Of a DNA stretch of 64,000 nucleotides, positions 29,301-38,653 are shown piece after piece; the stretch's first letter is position 1; each line of letters starts with the position of its first letter. The position numbers and the translations under genes are program-made. This stretch comes from Clostridium akagii DSM 12554 (GTDB taxonomy: Bacteria > Bacillota > Clostridia > Clostridiales > Clostridiaceae): positions 1 to 64,000 of the forward strand of contig NZ_JMLK01000019.1 in assembly GCF_000686725.1 (NCBI RefSeq), read 5' to 3'. The notes beneath the pieces are model-generated. The model searched no databases, had not been told where the DNA came from, and saw only the letters and a program-made list of their open reading frames with translations.

Positions 29301-29411
29301 TTCTTCCAAGGTATGTAACGACTTTAATAATTTGTCTTTTTTATTAATTGAACCTTCCGATAACTGCTCTATTGTAATCCATGCATTTAAAATATCTTCT
29401 CTTTTATTCAT
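26319..29411 (-). CDS. SF1 (Upf1/DNA2-like) helicase with long internal coiled coil
   Basis: This is a 1030-aa protein. A poorly conserved N-terminal domain covers residues 1-250. Walker A is GPPGTGKTTLLKD near 280, and a charged coiled coil with many Glu/Lys/Arg runs from about 430 to 680. Walker B FIDEAGQALP is near 755, motif III GDPLQIRPV near 785, motif V GTVHTFQGKEAKIV near 957, and motif VI VAATRAKEEFYIIGD near 990. This is the layout of DNA2/NAM7-type helicases inserted in bacterial defence islands. The coiled coil separates the RecA halves and could recruit a partner. The neighbour AbiH supports an anti-phage role; this is inference. Confidence 0.88.
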   Translation of the reverse strand: MNKREDILNAWITIEQLSEGSINKKDKLLKSLHTLEENWKKFFLDFLNNQKEQKNISDKVFKKSGIVLYFGIFNFQEVIDILRERYKINKTYQEVSNSEKFTFALYFDNQLNIIADKLFLTMSGYIREHGNLPEDFLKVETSFREALNRKFDEDFNKTISELLQKCNVSVDNFRYTFVQNLDNDDINLHSFFIEDLKIAKIINSENLNRYFNGFSGYRKNLDSNKESEHFNAHIFEGIALKPKFYPLGRFPTNPAYALSFMQQVAVNLALNDENDIRSVNGPPGTGKTTLLKDIFADLVVQQALEISKLSNKSIQGSLLYWQNAKLGVLPQSISDKNIIVASSNNGAVQNIVKELPKRKGIAKDFQNQLGEANYFKDISNSQLTGEGFGKNRNIKSELLNEENWSVFSLEGGKSSNINNLLLNIEAIEKDLEENYQSNTDVYQEFSRLYNGLKIERDKVEEYSQKIYYLRKLKVKHKEQVNEFEKEKKEKRTDLIRQEKEAKAEIERLRQESINLQKDVSNASIELKNLTNEQFQAERNFNVVTSQKPSFLWFQKIFNKSKVEQYFKNLNSANDHLNYLSQQKSKLLNDCRQFENELKGTADKNEFIQKQMKDRKSAFERWMTTKNNNLKKLEKEIESLEKIKLQRGIEEIDFSLSYEELQKSNPWFTKEFRILQSELFISALKVRKQFLYENIRSLKAARIIWNKQSDYIVKENGHQLILESWQWLNFTVPVISTTFASFGRMFKNLKENSIGNLFIDEAGQALPQASVGAIFRSKKVMVVGDPLQIRPVLTLDSNVLTLIGRHYKVDEKFVSADASTQTIVDDASQYGLQKNDDEWIGIPLWVHRRSDYPMFTISNEISYDGLMVQGKKEDEAQGKSQWLDSVGKANDKYVKEQADLLKRLIAKRLQGNPDLANEIYVISPFKNVAYKIARVLDEINFTKRQDGKITNVGTVHTFQGKEAKIVYFVLGADSSSSGAARWAVSDSNIMNVAATRAKEEFYIIGDKKLYTSLGSEVANKTISIINDYNME

Positions 29412-29865
29412 GTTCTATCTCCCATTATCATATATATTAAAATTTTATATAATTCTTTATATATTTCATTAATACAGAGTAAATCCCTTTTAAATCAATA
29501 TCAAAAACCATCTGAAACGCATAATTCAAACATTTTAGGTGTTTCTTTTTAAAACCTCACTTATTTATGATACGGTTCACCATTACTTATTCTAAACTTT
29601 TCTCATTATTTAACTATGTCTCTCTTTTCTACTCAATCCAGCTTCATATTATTAGCCTAATTAGAAGTTCTGCAGCATATTCAATTCTATAAATAATTAA
29701 AAGTCACTCTAGTCCTGATTGCCTCTATATTATTACTGCACCTGTCGTTAGGCTTTCTAACTGGAAATAAGTTTCCTTTCTGTGTAATCACACCATAGTT
29801 ATTATAACAAAACTAACCCTTAATTTTACTTTACCAATAACATACTTAATCCAAAATACGTCTAT
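29412..29865. other. AT-rich intergenic region upstream of the helicase
   Basis: 454 bp with no recognisable gene. The last part should contain the helicase promoter. A short minus-strand stretch (RIEYAAELLIRLI) is too small to name. Confidence 0.5.
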
Positions 29866-30171
29866 CTATTCAGAATCAAAATCAATAAAGTAATTTTTCT
29901 CTGATGTATGTATCCTAAGGGTTGCTAAATTAATATTGTCCTCTAAAATATCCACTCTGTACTCGAACATGATATCATCATTTTGCTTCTTCATGTATAA
30001 GTAACTTCCTTCTTCTTGCGCCTCGGCCTCATCACTTATTTCAACGTAGATTTTTTCGCCACTTACTTTACCAGGATATCCTGACTTTCTTATCTTTTCC
30101 TCTATTGTTTTAAAAAACTTTTCCATTTTTTTCGCTCTCTCTCTTTTTTTAAAATACCTATCTTTATCCAT
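29866..30171 (-). CDS. Small charged hypothetical protein
   Basis: This 101-aa protein starts with a highly basic helix (DKDRYFKKRERAKKMEKFFKTIEEKIRK). It continues as an acidic beta-rich part with EISDEAEAQEEGSYLYM and DIMFEYRVDILEDNINLATLRI. No family was recognised. The ribosome site is weak. It lies upstream of the helicase-AbiH pair on the same strand, 455 bp away, and could be an accessory or immunity-like component. No membrane segment or cysteine pattern is seen. Confidence 0.55.
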   Translation of the reverse strand: MDKDRYFKKRERAKKMEKFFKTIEEKIRKSGYPGKVSGEKIYVEISDEAEAQEEGSYLYMKKQNDDIMFEYRVDILEDNINLATLRIHTSEKNYFIDFDSE

Positions 30172-30888
30172 CTCATTTTACCATTGAATATTTCTCTCAT
30201 TATTTACGGTGTATAACTACAAAATTCCAAACACTCACAAATTATTCATTCATTTTGAACTGCAACTTATAGACATAATCTATACTTGAATTTTATAGTC
30301 ATTAAAACTTTTACTCCTCAGCTTCAATGCATCTTGTTTTTTCCATATTCAATCAGGAACAACCCCTATGGAATTTCAAGCTAAACCCTAAGTTGACTAC
30401 AAAACTTGTGAATTTGATGTTCTTTATTGTATGTTTTTATACATCTAGGTATCATAAAATACCCTCCTTAATTTGCTTCGCTGCGTTTGATTAGTATTTG
30501 TGGTTCAAACATAGATTACAATGGAAGTCCTCCATGAATTACTATACTGTTTTCATTTCACATAACTCAGTATCCGATTATGGCTTAGTAAAACATAAAA
30601 TTAGTAATTATAATTTCAATTTTTTGTTGCAATATTCATAATCTCATTATACTCCAAATTTTATCATTATCTCTTCTTTTTACCTATAATATTTCTATTA
30701 ATCATTCAATATATTGGTATAAATATTGTGTATTAAAAAATTAATTTAAAAATTTTATATTTTCATGCAATAAAAAAGCCGTGAAGCATTTTATATCAAT
30801 GCTTCACAGCTTTTTATCTAAATGAGCACAATTGTTTGACTTTACTCCACTTAAATTATCATCTAATTTATGGTGTAACGTATATGGC
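30172..30888. other. Long intergenic region
   Basis: No gene was recognised in these 717 bp apart from the terminator at 30772-30816. The sequence is very AT-rich, with many stops in all frames. Confidence 0.55.
30772..30816 (-). terminator. Terminator of the 381-aa hypothetical gene
   Basis: A strong stem GTGAAGCATT/AATGCTTCAC is extended by AAAAAGC/GCTTTTT, which also gives the T-run. It starts 73 bp after the stop codon on the minus strand. Confidence 0.8.
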
Positions 30889-32034
30889 TTAATCAAGCCA
30901 CAAGCTTAGCTGGTGGTACATGACTTTGTTAATATCATAAAAAGCTTTAATCATTTTATTTAATAAATCTACTACTGCATCCTTATTAGGTTGAAGCTCT
31001 GACCAGAACCAGTAATCCTTTAACTTAAATCCTTTTGATTTAAGTTCACTTATAAAAACTTTATCATATGAAGTATTATAACCAATTAACAAACAATATT
31101 TTTCATTATATTTTCTAATAATTACTGGAATTCTTCTTTTATAGCTTAAATCTACAATTGAATTAATTATAGAAGCAGCATGCCCAGTTATAGAATATGA
31201 AGTGCCATTTACAGTTCTAATCATTCCATCTTTCATAGCCTCAATCAAAAACTTATCAACTTCTATATTGATATCATAATCTTTACAAATAGTTTCAACT
31301 AAATTTTTATGAAATATGTCTCCACCCCAATCCACAGGATTTCTAGTCAATCTCTTAAGCTGAACATAGATTTCTTTATATTTGAAAAAAGTTTTACATG
31401 CAAATACCCCTCTATGACTTAAATTAGCTGCATAGTCTTTATATATTTTTCTCCTATGACCATACTTTTTAATAACATCTGAAAAAGATTCACTATACTC
31501 ATATAAATCTGGGTCAAACGTAGATACCAATAATTCAATGTTACTACGTAGCTTATCTAAATTTTTACACCTACGCATACATGTAAATTGACTTTTATTA
31601 TGTGTCCATCCAAAATCTTTTAAGGCCAAAATATTTTTCTCTGACACTGTATCCATCGTAAAAAATACAGCTTTTATATCCTTTTCCCTAAAAATAATTG
31701 TTAATGTAATTTCATTTGTTTTAGTTTTCGCATCATTATGATAAACTGAAAAATCTCTTTTTGCACGTTCAGTAATTCTGAATGTTCCGTTTTTAATATT
31801 ATTAGTAAATTCAGGAACTAAAAAATTTGCGTATAAACATCCGATTATCTCACTGTCAATGTATTTAGTTGACATAGGAACTTTATATCCTAGTCTTAAC
31901 AATTCAACATAGCTAATCACATCATTTTTATTTGAATATTCTAATATTCTTTTATAAAAATCATATCTGCTTGTGTTTACATTTAAAAAGACATTGCGTC
32001 CAATTGCATAACCGCTATCTTCCATAATTATCAT
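30889..32034 (-). CDS. Hypothetical protein, 381 aa
   Basis: No family was recognised. The protein is soluble, basic, and rich in Tyr/Lys/Ile. There is a possible winged-helix-like pattern near the N-terminus (NDVISYVELLRLGYKV). A second half has conserved-looking aromatic motifs (RRIPVIIRKYNEKYCLLIGYN, GFKLKDYWFWSEL). Three Cys near residues 145-230 are not clustered. The ATG has GAAGGG 5 nt upstream, and the stop of a decayed fragment lies 9 nt before it, suggesting a former operon. It has its own terminator. It is downstream of the RiPP cluster on the same strand, but a 1-kb gap separates them, so membership is unlikely. Confidence 0.6.
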   Translation of the reverse strand: MIIMEDSGYAIGRNVFLNVNTSRYDFYKRILEYSNKNDVISYVELLRLGYKVPMSTKYIDSEIIGCLYANFLVPEFTNNIKNGTFRITERAKRDFSVYHNDAKTKTNEITLTIIFREKDIKAVFFTMDTVSEKNILALKDFGWTHNKSQFTCMRRCKNLDKLRSNIELLVSTFDPDLYEYSESFSDVIKKYGHRRKIYKDYAANLSHRGVFACKTFFKYKEIYVQLKRLTRNPVDWGGDIFHKNLVETICKDYDINIEVDKFLIEAMKDGMIRTVNGTSYSITGHAASIINSIVDLSYKRRIPVIIRKYNEKYCLLIGYNTSYDKVFISELKSKGFKLKDYWFWSELQPNKDAVVDLLNKMIKAFYDINKVMYHQLSLWLD

Positions 32035-32043
32035 TTCCCTTCT

Positions 32044-32169
32044 TTAATATACATACAATTTTTCTATCAGGTATCTTTCAAAATTCTCCAAAGTATTTTC
32101 GAATTCTAGTTTGAAGTCTCCTTCAAATATCCACCGCCATTCACTACCTTTGTTTAATTTAAGATACAG
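32044..32169 (-). pseudogene. C-terminal remnant of an unidentified protein
   Basis: A 41-codon open stretch contains KGSEWRWIFEGDFKLEFENT and NFERYLIEKLYVY and ends at a stop just before the 381-aa gene. The Trp-rich, acidic end looks like a genuine protein tail. A second short frame with NPYHMDLAPKEVLMML at about 32205-32262 may be part of the same broken gene. The family was not recognised. Confidence 0.4.
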
Positions 32170-32402
32170 TTATACGGTTACTCTATAGCATCATGAGCAC
32201 TTCTTTTGGGGCTAAATCCATATGATATGGATTCAAACTCATTTTTTCATTGTAGCTCAGCAGTATTTTTAACAATATTTAGGTTTAATATTTTTAATAC
32301 TATAGCCTTTGAAAATATTAAATAGTTTAATTCAGTAGTGGCTCTAACCCCATAAATTGCAAATGTATGCTTCCACTTATTAATTTGGCTTACCCTTTTA
32401 AT

Positions 32403-32603
32403 TTAAAGTAGTAAATTGGCGTTGCTTTCTCTGCTTAATCTTTGAAGTTTTCTTACTTTCATTCTCTATCTTGATTGCTCAGCACGAAAAATCCACTGTT
32501 GCAACCTCAGCACGTAATTATTAATTTTCTTCCAATTTAGTGCGTACTATTCTGTGATACGTGGAGAAGTAGCCGACTTATTAAGTTTTATAATAGCTTC
32601 CAT
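32403..32603 (-). pseudogene. N-terminal remnant of a group II intron reverse transcriptase/maturase
   Basis: From an ATG at 32603 the frame (with internal stops) reads SATSPRITE, then ALNWKKINNYVLRLQQWIFRA and MKVRKLQRLSRESNANLLL. This is the RVT_N pattern of intron-encoded maturases (W..I...V..LQ..I..A....D...V..LQ.LL..S). At least two nonsense codons are present and the RT domain is absent. It shows that a group II intron once sat in this gap. The remainder of 32604-33055 has no recognised feature. Confidence 0.7.
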
Positions 32604-33055
32604 AACTAAACTCCTCTTTGATAATTGGTTACTTTTCGCTTTCAGCATACTTCTTCACACCCTGTATATTATAATTTTCTTGCCATTATACTATCTTCAC
32701 AGGAAAATATAGTGATTACCAAGTTCCACTAATAATAGATATGAATTAGTTATGTCTCCTTCTATATTTCAATAAGTATATGGGTTACTCCTCGATTGAA
32801 CAAAATCACTCTTTCCTACTTATAATATAAGCCTATCAATCATATTTGGCCCAACTTCGCATGGCGAAACTTACAAAGATTCAACCCACGTTTATACATT
32901 CTCATTTGTCCATTAATATTCAAGTCTAAATTATTATTCTTATTTATACAATTAAAACTTCAATAACCTTATCACCATCCCAATGCTATTTTTACATATA
33001 TTGTTAAATTCATTGTAAATAATTTTTTTTGCCAAACTCTCTAAAGAGTACTATC

Positions 33056-34843
33056 TTACTGATCATACCATTTGCTCTGAGCTGCATACATAATGGCATA
33101 TTTTCCTGAAATATTTATAAGCTCATCGTGTGTGCCTATCTGAACAACTTTCCCTTTATCCATAACAACTATTCTATCTGCAATTTTAGCTGATCCCAAT
33201 CTATGAGTTACAATGATGGAAGTTTTACCTTTAGAAAGTTCGCTAAATTTAATATAAAGTTTTGTTTCCTCTATAGGGTCTATAGCAGAAGTAGGTTCAT
33301 CCAAAACTATCATAGAATGACTTTTATAAAGCCCTCTTGCAATAGCAACTCGCTGCCATTGTCCACCAGATAAATCTATACCATCAAATTCACGACTTAA
33401 TATAGTATTATATCCATCTTTAAACTTTTCTTTATTTATATTTAAATCTGACTTCAATACTGCATTATTTAATACATCCTTATCATAATCTTTTTTTTCA
33501 CTTATCGCTATATTTTCTGCTAAAGTAAGTTTATACTTCTGAAACTTTTGAAATACCACTGAAATGTTTTTATATAATGATTCACAAGATAAATTCGAAG
33601 TACTTTTTCCATTAATTAATACTTTTCCATCAGAAGGACTATATATCCCAAGTATCATTTTAACTAATGTGCTTTTTCCTGCTCCATTTTCTCCTACAAT
33701 AGCAACAGTCTCCATAGGTTTAATCGTAAAATTTATGTTTATAAGTGAATAATCTTTAGCCCCAGGATATTTAAAACTTACGTTTTTAATAGTTATAGAA
33801 GGGTTATGCACTATTTCAATTTTTTCACCTTGCTTTTCTTCCATATATAAAAATCTTACAAAATTGCCAACTGTGCCTATATTCTCAGCAATTTTTCCTA
33901 TATGTTTACACACTATCTGTTGCATCATATCAAACATAAGTCCTATAGAAAAAAGTACTGCACTAAAAGCTCCAATACTTATAGATTTATTTAAAAGAAA
34001 ATATATTAAAAGTACTACTACTCCAATATAACCTAATAAAGTTAAAAAACTCATAAATCCCTCAATAATAGCTGACTTCTTTTCTATATTCCATATGTCA
34101 ATATTCATTAAATTAAGTGCTTCTTTATATAAATGTCTAAAAAATGAAAATGCGCCTAATGATCTTGTATCTTTAAAAAATTCTCTATCAATAATACATT
34201 TTTCATAATATTCATACGCCCTACGCCTAGGCGCAATTTTATCCTCCAATTTTGAAAACAAATTTGTCCTAATAACCTGAGATAGTTCCACCGGAATAAA
34301 TATAAGAACTATCGAAACAGCTAATATAGGTTTTAATTTATAGAGATATATTGCCATAAATGAAAAGTATGGTATGTAGAAACATATGAATGAATTTATA
34401 GCTATAACTAAATCTATCCCTACTTCTAATCCTTTTTGTGCTTTGTTAATATCGTCAAGGATACGAGGATTTTCGAAATTTATAGCACTAATTCTACAAC
34501 TTTTTTCATTTAATTTTTTACCAATTAGCCCAATCTCCTTATAATAAAATAATTCTCCAGTAATAAAATTAGCAACTCCATTCAATATTTGATTTATTAT
34601 AAGAACAACACACAGTAATACCAACTTAACTATCGCTGATTTAAGAGGGGATTCCATTATTATAACTTTAGAAATAGAATCAATAAATTTTTGAAGAAAC
34701 ACTGTCCTTATTCCGAATGATACTCCATGTAGTATTCCAAATATAATGTTTAATAGAAATATTACTGGACATTCTTTAAATGTAATTGATAATATAATCT
34801 TAACTATTTTAAAAAAAGACAAACTATCTTTTTTATTTTCCAT
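33056..34843 (-). CDS. ABC half-transporter (TMD-NBD), RiPP export candidate 2
   Basis: This is a 595-aa type I exporter half. About six membrane segments lie in residues 15-310, followed by an NBD. Walker A is GENGAGKST near 387, the signature is DLSGGQWQRVAIARGL, Walker B is MIVLDEPTSAID, and the switch is VTHRLGSAKIADRIVVMDKG. There is no N-terminal C39 peptidase domain, so leader removal must be done by another enzyme. It follows the sister half-transporter by 75 bp, and the two probably work as a heterodimer. A GGGAG ribosome site precedes it. It is the last gene of the putative peptide operon. Confidence 0.93.
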   Translation of the reverse strand: MENKKDSLSFFKIVKIILSITFKECPVIFLLNIIFGILHGVSFGIRTVFLQKFIDSISKVIIMESPLKSAIVKLVLLCVVLIINQILNGVANFITGELFYYKEIGLIGKKLNEKSCRISAINFENPRILDDINKAQKGLEVGIDLVIAINSFICFYIPYFSFMAIYLYKLKPILAVSIVLIFIPVELSQVIRTNLFSKLEDKIAPRRRAYEYYEKCIIDREFFKDTRSLGAFSFFRHLYKEALNLMNIDIWNIEKKSAIIEGFMSFLTLLGYIGVVVLLIYFLLNKSISIGAFSAVLFSIGLMFDMMQQIVCKHIGKIAENIGTVGNFVRFLYMEEKQGEKIEIVHNPSITIKNVSFKYPGAKDYSLININFTIKPMETVAIVGENGAGKSTLVKMILGIYSPSDGKVLINGKSTSNLSCESLYKNISVVFQKFQKYKLTLAENIAISEKKDYDKDVLNNAVLKSDLNINKEKFKDGYNTILSREFDGIDLSGGQWQRVAIARGLYKSHSMIVLDEPTSAIDPIEETKLYIKFSELSKGKTSIIVTHRLGSAKIADRIVVMDKGKVVQIGTHDELINISGKYAIMYAAQSKWYDQ

Positions 34844-34918
34844 AATAAATCTCCCTTTATTTTCAAGTTAAAATAATTTCAGCTTTGGAATAAATAACAA
34901 ATATCTATAAGATCGCAT

Positions 34919-36715
34919 TTATGATGTATACCAACTTTTCTGACTTTCATACATAGTAGCATAAATCCCATCTTGTTCCATTAGTTGTTCATATGATCCA
35001 CTTTCTACTATATTACCATCATCTAATACAAATATCTTATCTGAAATTTTTGTAGAAGCTAGCCTATGACTTATAAAAATAGTGGTCTTTGATTCATTTA
35101 TTTTTTCAAAATTCTCATATAAATTGTTTTCACTTATAGGATCCAACGCCGCTGTAGGTTCATCTAATATTGTTAAAGAAGTAGAATTCATCATCAGTCT
35201 TGAAATAGCTACTCTTTGCCATTCGCCTCCAGATAAATCTACTCCATTACTTTTTATTTTTCCTAAATTCGAATTTATACCATCATAAAGCCTTTCAACT
35301 ATATCTTCTAATTGCACAGTTTCAATTAAATTTTTCAGCTTATTGTTAACATTTTTATTGTTATATTTCCCATTTATATCACCAATTAAAATATTATCTT
35401 TAAGAGATATATAGTATTTAGCAAAATCTTGATATTCTACTGAGAACATTGATTTTATTTTATCCTTGCTATATTCTTCTATTGATTTCCCATTAATTAA
35501 TATTTTGCCTTCAAATTCCTCATAAAGTCCTGTTATAAGTTTTATTATAGTTGTTTTCCCTGCTCCATTAGTACCAACAAATGAATAATGTTTTCCTGCT
35601 TCTATTCTAAAAGATAATCCTTTTAAAACATATTTTTTCATACCTGGATACCTAAAACATACATTTTTAAACTCCAAAGTTTCTATCTTAATGCTTTCTT
35701 CCGCTGGTTTTTCTAAATTTTCATTATTTCCTTTAAGATTTATAAAATTATCTAAGTCCACTAAATATTCTTTGCTTTTGGCAAGCTCATTACCATATTC
35801 GGGAAGTGACCATGATAAATCATTAATTAAATTAAACAGAGTACTTACTATAGATATAAACATACCTATAGTAATTTTTCTATTAACAACAGGAAAAATT
35901 AATATTAAAACTATTACCGTAAAAAGAATAGTTAAACCGATTCCACTCAATTTTGCATTTATATACCACTTACCATCCACTTTAAGTTGTTCTTTTATCG
36001 CTATTTCATATTGCTTAAACCATTCATTATTAATTTTTTCACAAAACTCAAATATCTCCCTCTCTTCTACAGACTCCCTTCCTCTTAAAACTTCTCCTAA
36101 ATATGTTGCTTTTCTTTTATTTTTTTCTACATTTCTATCCACTTCATAGATGGCTCTGCCCCCTTTTAGTGATAGATAGAACACAGGTATAGAAAACATA
36201 CATATAACTATAGTCGCCCACCAAACCTTAGAAAATAATATAATTAATACTCCAAGTACATTTATAATCATTGATATTATCCGTAAGATTGAAGTATACG
36301 CGTTATTGCACTTAACTTCTGGTTCTCTTATGACTCTTGATATTAAATCCCAACTATCCTGATTTTCAATATAACAATAATCTAAAGATGCAATTTTTTC
36401 CACAAAGTTCACTCTAATGTTTTGTCTTAATTTGTTATTCATTCTTACATTTATAACTTTTTCTATCTGTTCTGAAAATAAATCGTAACCAATACAAATA
36501 GTCATAAGTAATATTGTGATTATAATATCAGACATTTTCTTTTGATTTTTTAATATTAAAATGGCAATATCTAAAAGTTTAGCAATTATTAATGCTTCAA
36601 TTACAGGGGCTAATCCATCTAACATTATTTTAATTCCAATTAGTACACTTTCTTTTTTCGCATATTTAAATGGAAGGTTTACTATATCTGTTATATTGCT
36701 TTTTTTTAAGCTCAT
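34919..36715 (-). CDS. ABC half-transporter (TMD-NBD), RiPP export candidate 1
   Basis: This is a 598-aa exporter half of the same build as its neighbour. Membrane segments lie in residues 25-310. Walker A is GTNGAGKTT, the signature is DLSGGEWQRVAISRLM, and Walker B is LTILDEPTAALD. A Gly-to-Ala-free, full catalytic set is kept, so both halves may hydrolyse ATP. It has no peptidase domain. It lies 160 bp downstream of the radical SAM gene and 75 bp upstream of the second half-transporter. The likely job is export of, or self-protection against, the modified peptide. Confidence 0.93.
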   Translation of the reverse strand: MSLKKSNITDIVNLPFKYAKKESVLIGIKIMLDGLAPVIEALIIAKLLDIAILILKNQKKMSDIIITILLMTICIGYDLFSEQIEKVINVRMNNKLRQNIRVNFVEKIASLDYCYIENQDSWDLISRVIREPEVKCNNAYTSILRIISMIINVLGVLIILFSKVWWATIVICMFSIPVFYLSLKGGRAIYEVDRNVEKNKRKATYLGEVLRGRESVEEREIFEFCEKINNEWFKQYEIAIKEQLKVDGKWYINAKLSGIGLTILFTVIVLILIFPVVNRKITIGMFISIVSTLFNLINDLSWSLPEYGNELAKSKEYLVDLDNFINLKGNNENLEKPAEESIKIETLEFKNVCFRYPGMKKYVLKGLSFRIEAGKHYSFVGTNGAGKTTIIKLITGLYEEFEGKILINGKSIEEYSKDKIKSMFSVEYQDFAKYYISLKDNILIGDINGKYNNKNVNNKLKNLIETVQLEDIVERLYDGINSNLGKIKSNGVDLSGGEWQRVAISRLMMNSTSLTILDEPTAALDPISENNLYENFEKINESKTTIFISHRLASTKISDKIFVLDDGNIVESGSYEQLMEQDGIYATMYESQKSWYTS

Positions 36716-36875
36716 ATTTTATCCTTTCATTAAGCTATTATCTGTAAATTGAAAAATTAAAAGTCAACTTGTGATTTCCTTCTCCATAATAAGTGCCAGT
36801 TAATTATTAATATAAACCTCTAAATATTATATATTCACTTTATATTTTTGCTAATGAAATATTCCAATTAGTAAT

Positions 36876-38285
36876 CTATATTTGATGTATAATTTGACCA
36901 CGTTCCATTTGTGCTTGTAATTCTTTGATTTTATTACTAAATATTTTATTATTTCCTTCACTTAATCTAAACATCATTGCAATTATTGATTCTTTCATAT
37001 CTTCACAATAAGGACATTTACTTTTGAATGCTTTATTATGAAAATATGCTTCTCCCCTACATGCACCACCACAGTAATATTTTACAGAGCATTTTCTACA
37101 TAATTCAGAGAAATCATTTATATCTAATTTTCTAAGCTCTTTTAATTTGGAAGAATATTTCCATATATCTAATATATTATCCTTTTTGATATTACCAAGT
37201 TTCAACTCGGGTTGCATTGTATTGTAACAAGGATACAAGTCTCCATTATAATCAATTACTAACGAAGCTGCACCTACCCCACAATAATAAAATTTATAGT
37301 TTAATAACAAAAGGGAAGCGACATTAACAAACTCTGTTTGTGACACATATTTAAAGTGATCCTTAGATATTTTAGATATTCTTGCTAATTCATCATGAAA
37401 ATTTTTCATATTAACCCTTGGCAGGTTTAATTCACATGCACGTGATAAAATATTAATTGGATTTACGGCTATTTGATCTACATTAAGCTTTATTGCAAGG
37501 TTTATAAATGCCTCTAATTCACATAAATTCAATTTATGTATTGTAATAGATAACTTTGTAATTACATTATGAGCCTTTAGCTTTGTTACTTGTTCAATTG
37601 TTCTATCATATGTATTTTTTCCTCTAATAAATTCATGTGTTTCTTTTGTAGCACCATCTAAAGATACAAGTAGCTCTGCTTCATATTTACATAATTTATC
37701 CATTTGATCTTCCCTAATTAAAAGTGAATTTGTATTTACATACGGCACTCCTCCTTTTTCATGAATATATTCTAAAATTTGTATTATATCATTTCTTATA
37801 AATGGTTCACCACCTGATAGTAATACTTTAGCTGGTTTATCTGTTGAGCAGTCAATTACTATGTCAACTGCTTTCTTAACTGTATTTATATCCATTGTAT
37901 CATTCACGACTAATTTATCGTTATTTGCATCAGCATAGCAATGTTTACAATTTAGATTACAATTTCTTGTAACATTAATAACAGGATTAGGTGGATTATT
38001 ATCAAATACATGTAAGTCATATTCTCTACTTCTTGAACTTATAAATAATCCTGCACTAACGAACATATCTTTAACTTCCTGTAATACTTTATCTACCTCT
38101 TCATCGATGTATGAATACTCATTAACTAAACATAGTCTCAAATTTACATAATCAAATAACTCATCATAAAATTTAACAATATTGATGATAGATTTATCCG
38201 CAATAAACCAAAAAGGTTTATCAGGAAATATACACAAACATTTATCTTCTTTTAAAATAAACTCATATTTATATTTTAATTTCAT
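36876..38285 (-). CDS. Radical SAM/SPASM peptide maturase with RRE-like N-terminus
   Basis: This is a 469-aa protein. Residues 1-90 look like a PqqD-type RiPP recognition element (strands KYEFILKEDKCLCIFPDKPFWFI, then helices). The radical SAM cluster Cys109-x3-Cys113-x2-Cys116 lies in RNCNLNCKHCYADA, and the GGEP motif is near 158-161. The SPASM domain has Cys335, 353, 396, 399, 405, 409, 424 and 427, enough for two auxiliary [4Fe-4S] clusters. Such enzymes make carbon-carbon, ether or thioether crosslinks or epimerise residues in precursor peptides. It is encoded between the methyltransferase and the exporters and is the probable core enzyme of the cluster. Confidence 0.92.
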   Translation of the reverse strand: MKLKYKYEFILKEDKCLCIFPDKPFWFIADKSIINIVKFYDELFDYVNLRLCLVNEYSYIDEEVDKVLQEVKDMFVSAGLFISSRSREYDLHVFDNNPPNPVINVTRNCNLNCKHCYADANNDKLVVNDTMDINTVKKAVDIVIDCSTDKPAKVLLSGGEPFIRNDIIQILEYIHEKGGVPYVNTNSLLIREDQMDKLCKYEAELLVSLDGATKETHEFIRGKNTYDRTIEQVTKLKAHNVITKLSITIHKLNLCELEAFINLAIKLNVDQIAVNPINILSRACELNLPRVNMKNFHDELARISKISKDHFKYVSQTEFVNVASLLLLNYKFYYCGVGAASLVIDYNGDLYPCYNTMQPELKLGNIKKDNILDIWKYSSKLKELRKLDINDFSELCRKCSVKYYCGGACRGEAYFHNKAFKSKCPYCEDMKESIIAMMFRLSEGNNKIFSNKIKELQAQMERGQIIHQI

Positions 38286-38500
38286 TTATCTTTACCTACC
38301 TTTAAATTAAAAATTTTTCTAATAAAAAAATGCTTCACTCAACCATCCTGAACTAAAGTACCTAGGTTACTTTGACAACTATAAGTCTCATTTATTGTTA
38401 AAGCCTTCTGAAATTTTAGATTTAAGTCTATTTTAGAAAAAAAATTTTATCGTATCTTGTCTTACTACTTTAACTGTCACGCAAAAATATCCTGTTGACC

Positions 38501-38635
38501 TCAAATGTCTTCCATAATATTTTGTTTTAGTTCCAAAAACTCTTCTTTCATGGATTTTGATAACATTCCTTTTAATTTTTTGATATCCTTAACTTCATAT
38601 CCATATTTTATTAATTCTATTAGTTTTATTTGCAT
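38501..38635 (-). CDS. Possible 44-aa small protein in the RiPP cluster
   Basis: An ATG-initiated frame encodes an amphipathic, Lys/Glu-rich peptide (QIKLIELIKYGYEVKDIKKL, then SKSMKEEFLELKQ). The composition is protein-like, but there is no clear ribosome site, so it may be a remnant of a helical regulator. No Cys is present. It lies in the 520-bp gap between the methyltransferase and radical SAM genes. Confidence 0.35.
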   Translation of the reverse strand: MQIKLIELIKYGYEVKDIKKLKGMLSKSMKEEFLELKQNIMEDI

Positions 38636-38653
38636 ATTTTTATTAAATATTAC

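Noticed and set aside
25163-30171. A prophage carrying AbiH and the helicase
   Set aside because: No integrase, portal, capsid, tail, terminase or lysis gene is visible anywhere in the window.
30889-32034. The 381-aa gene as a member of the RiPP cluster
   Set aside because: It is separated by about 1 kb of decayed DNA from the exporters, has its own upstream remnant and terminator, and shows no modification-enzyme motif.
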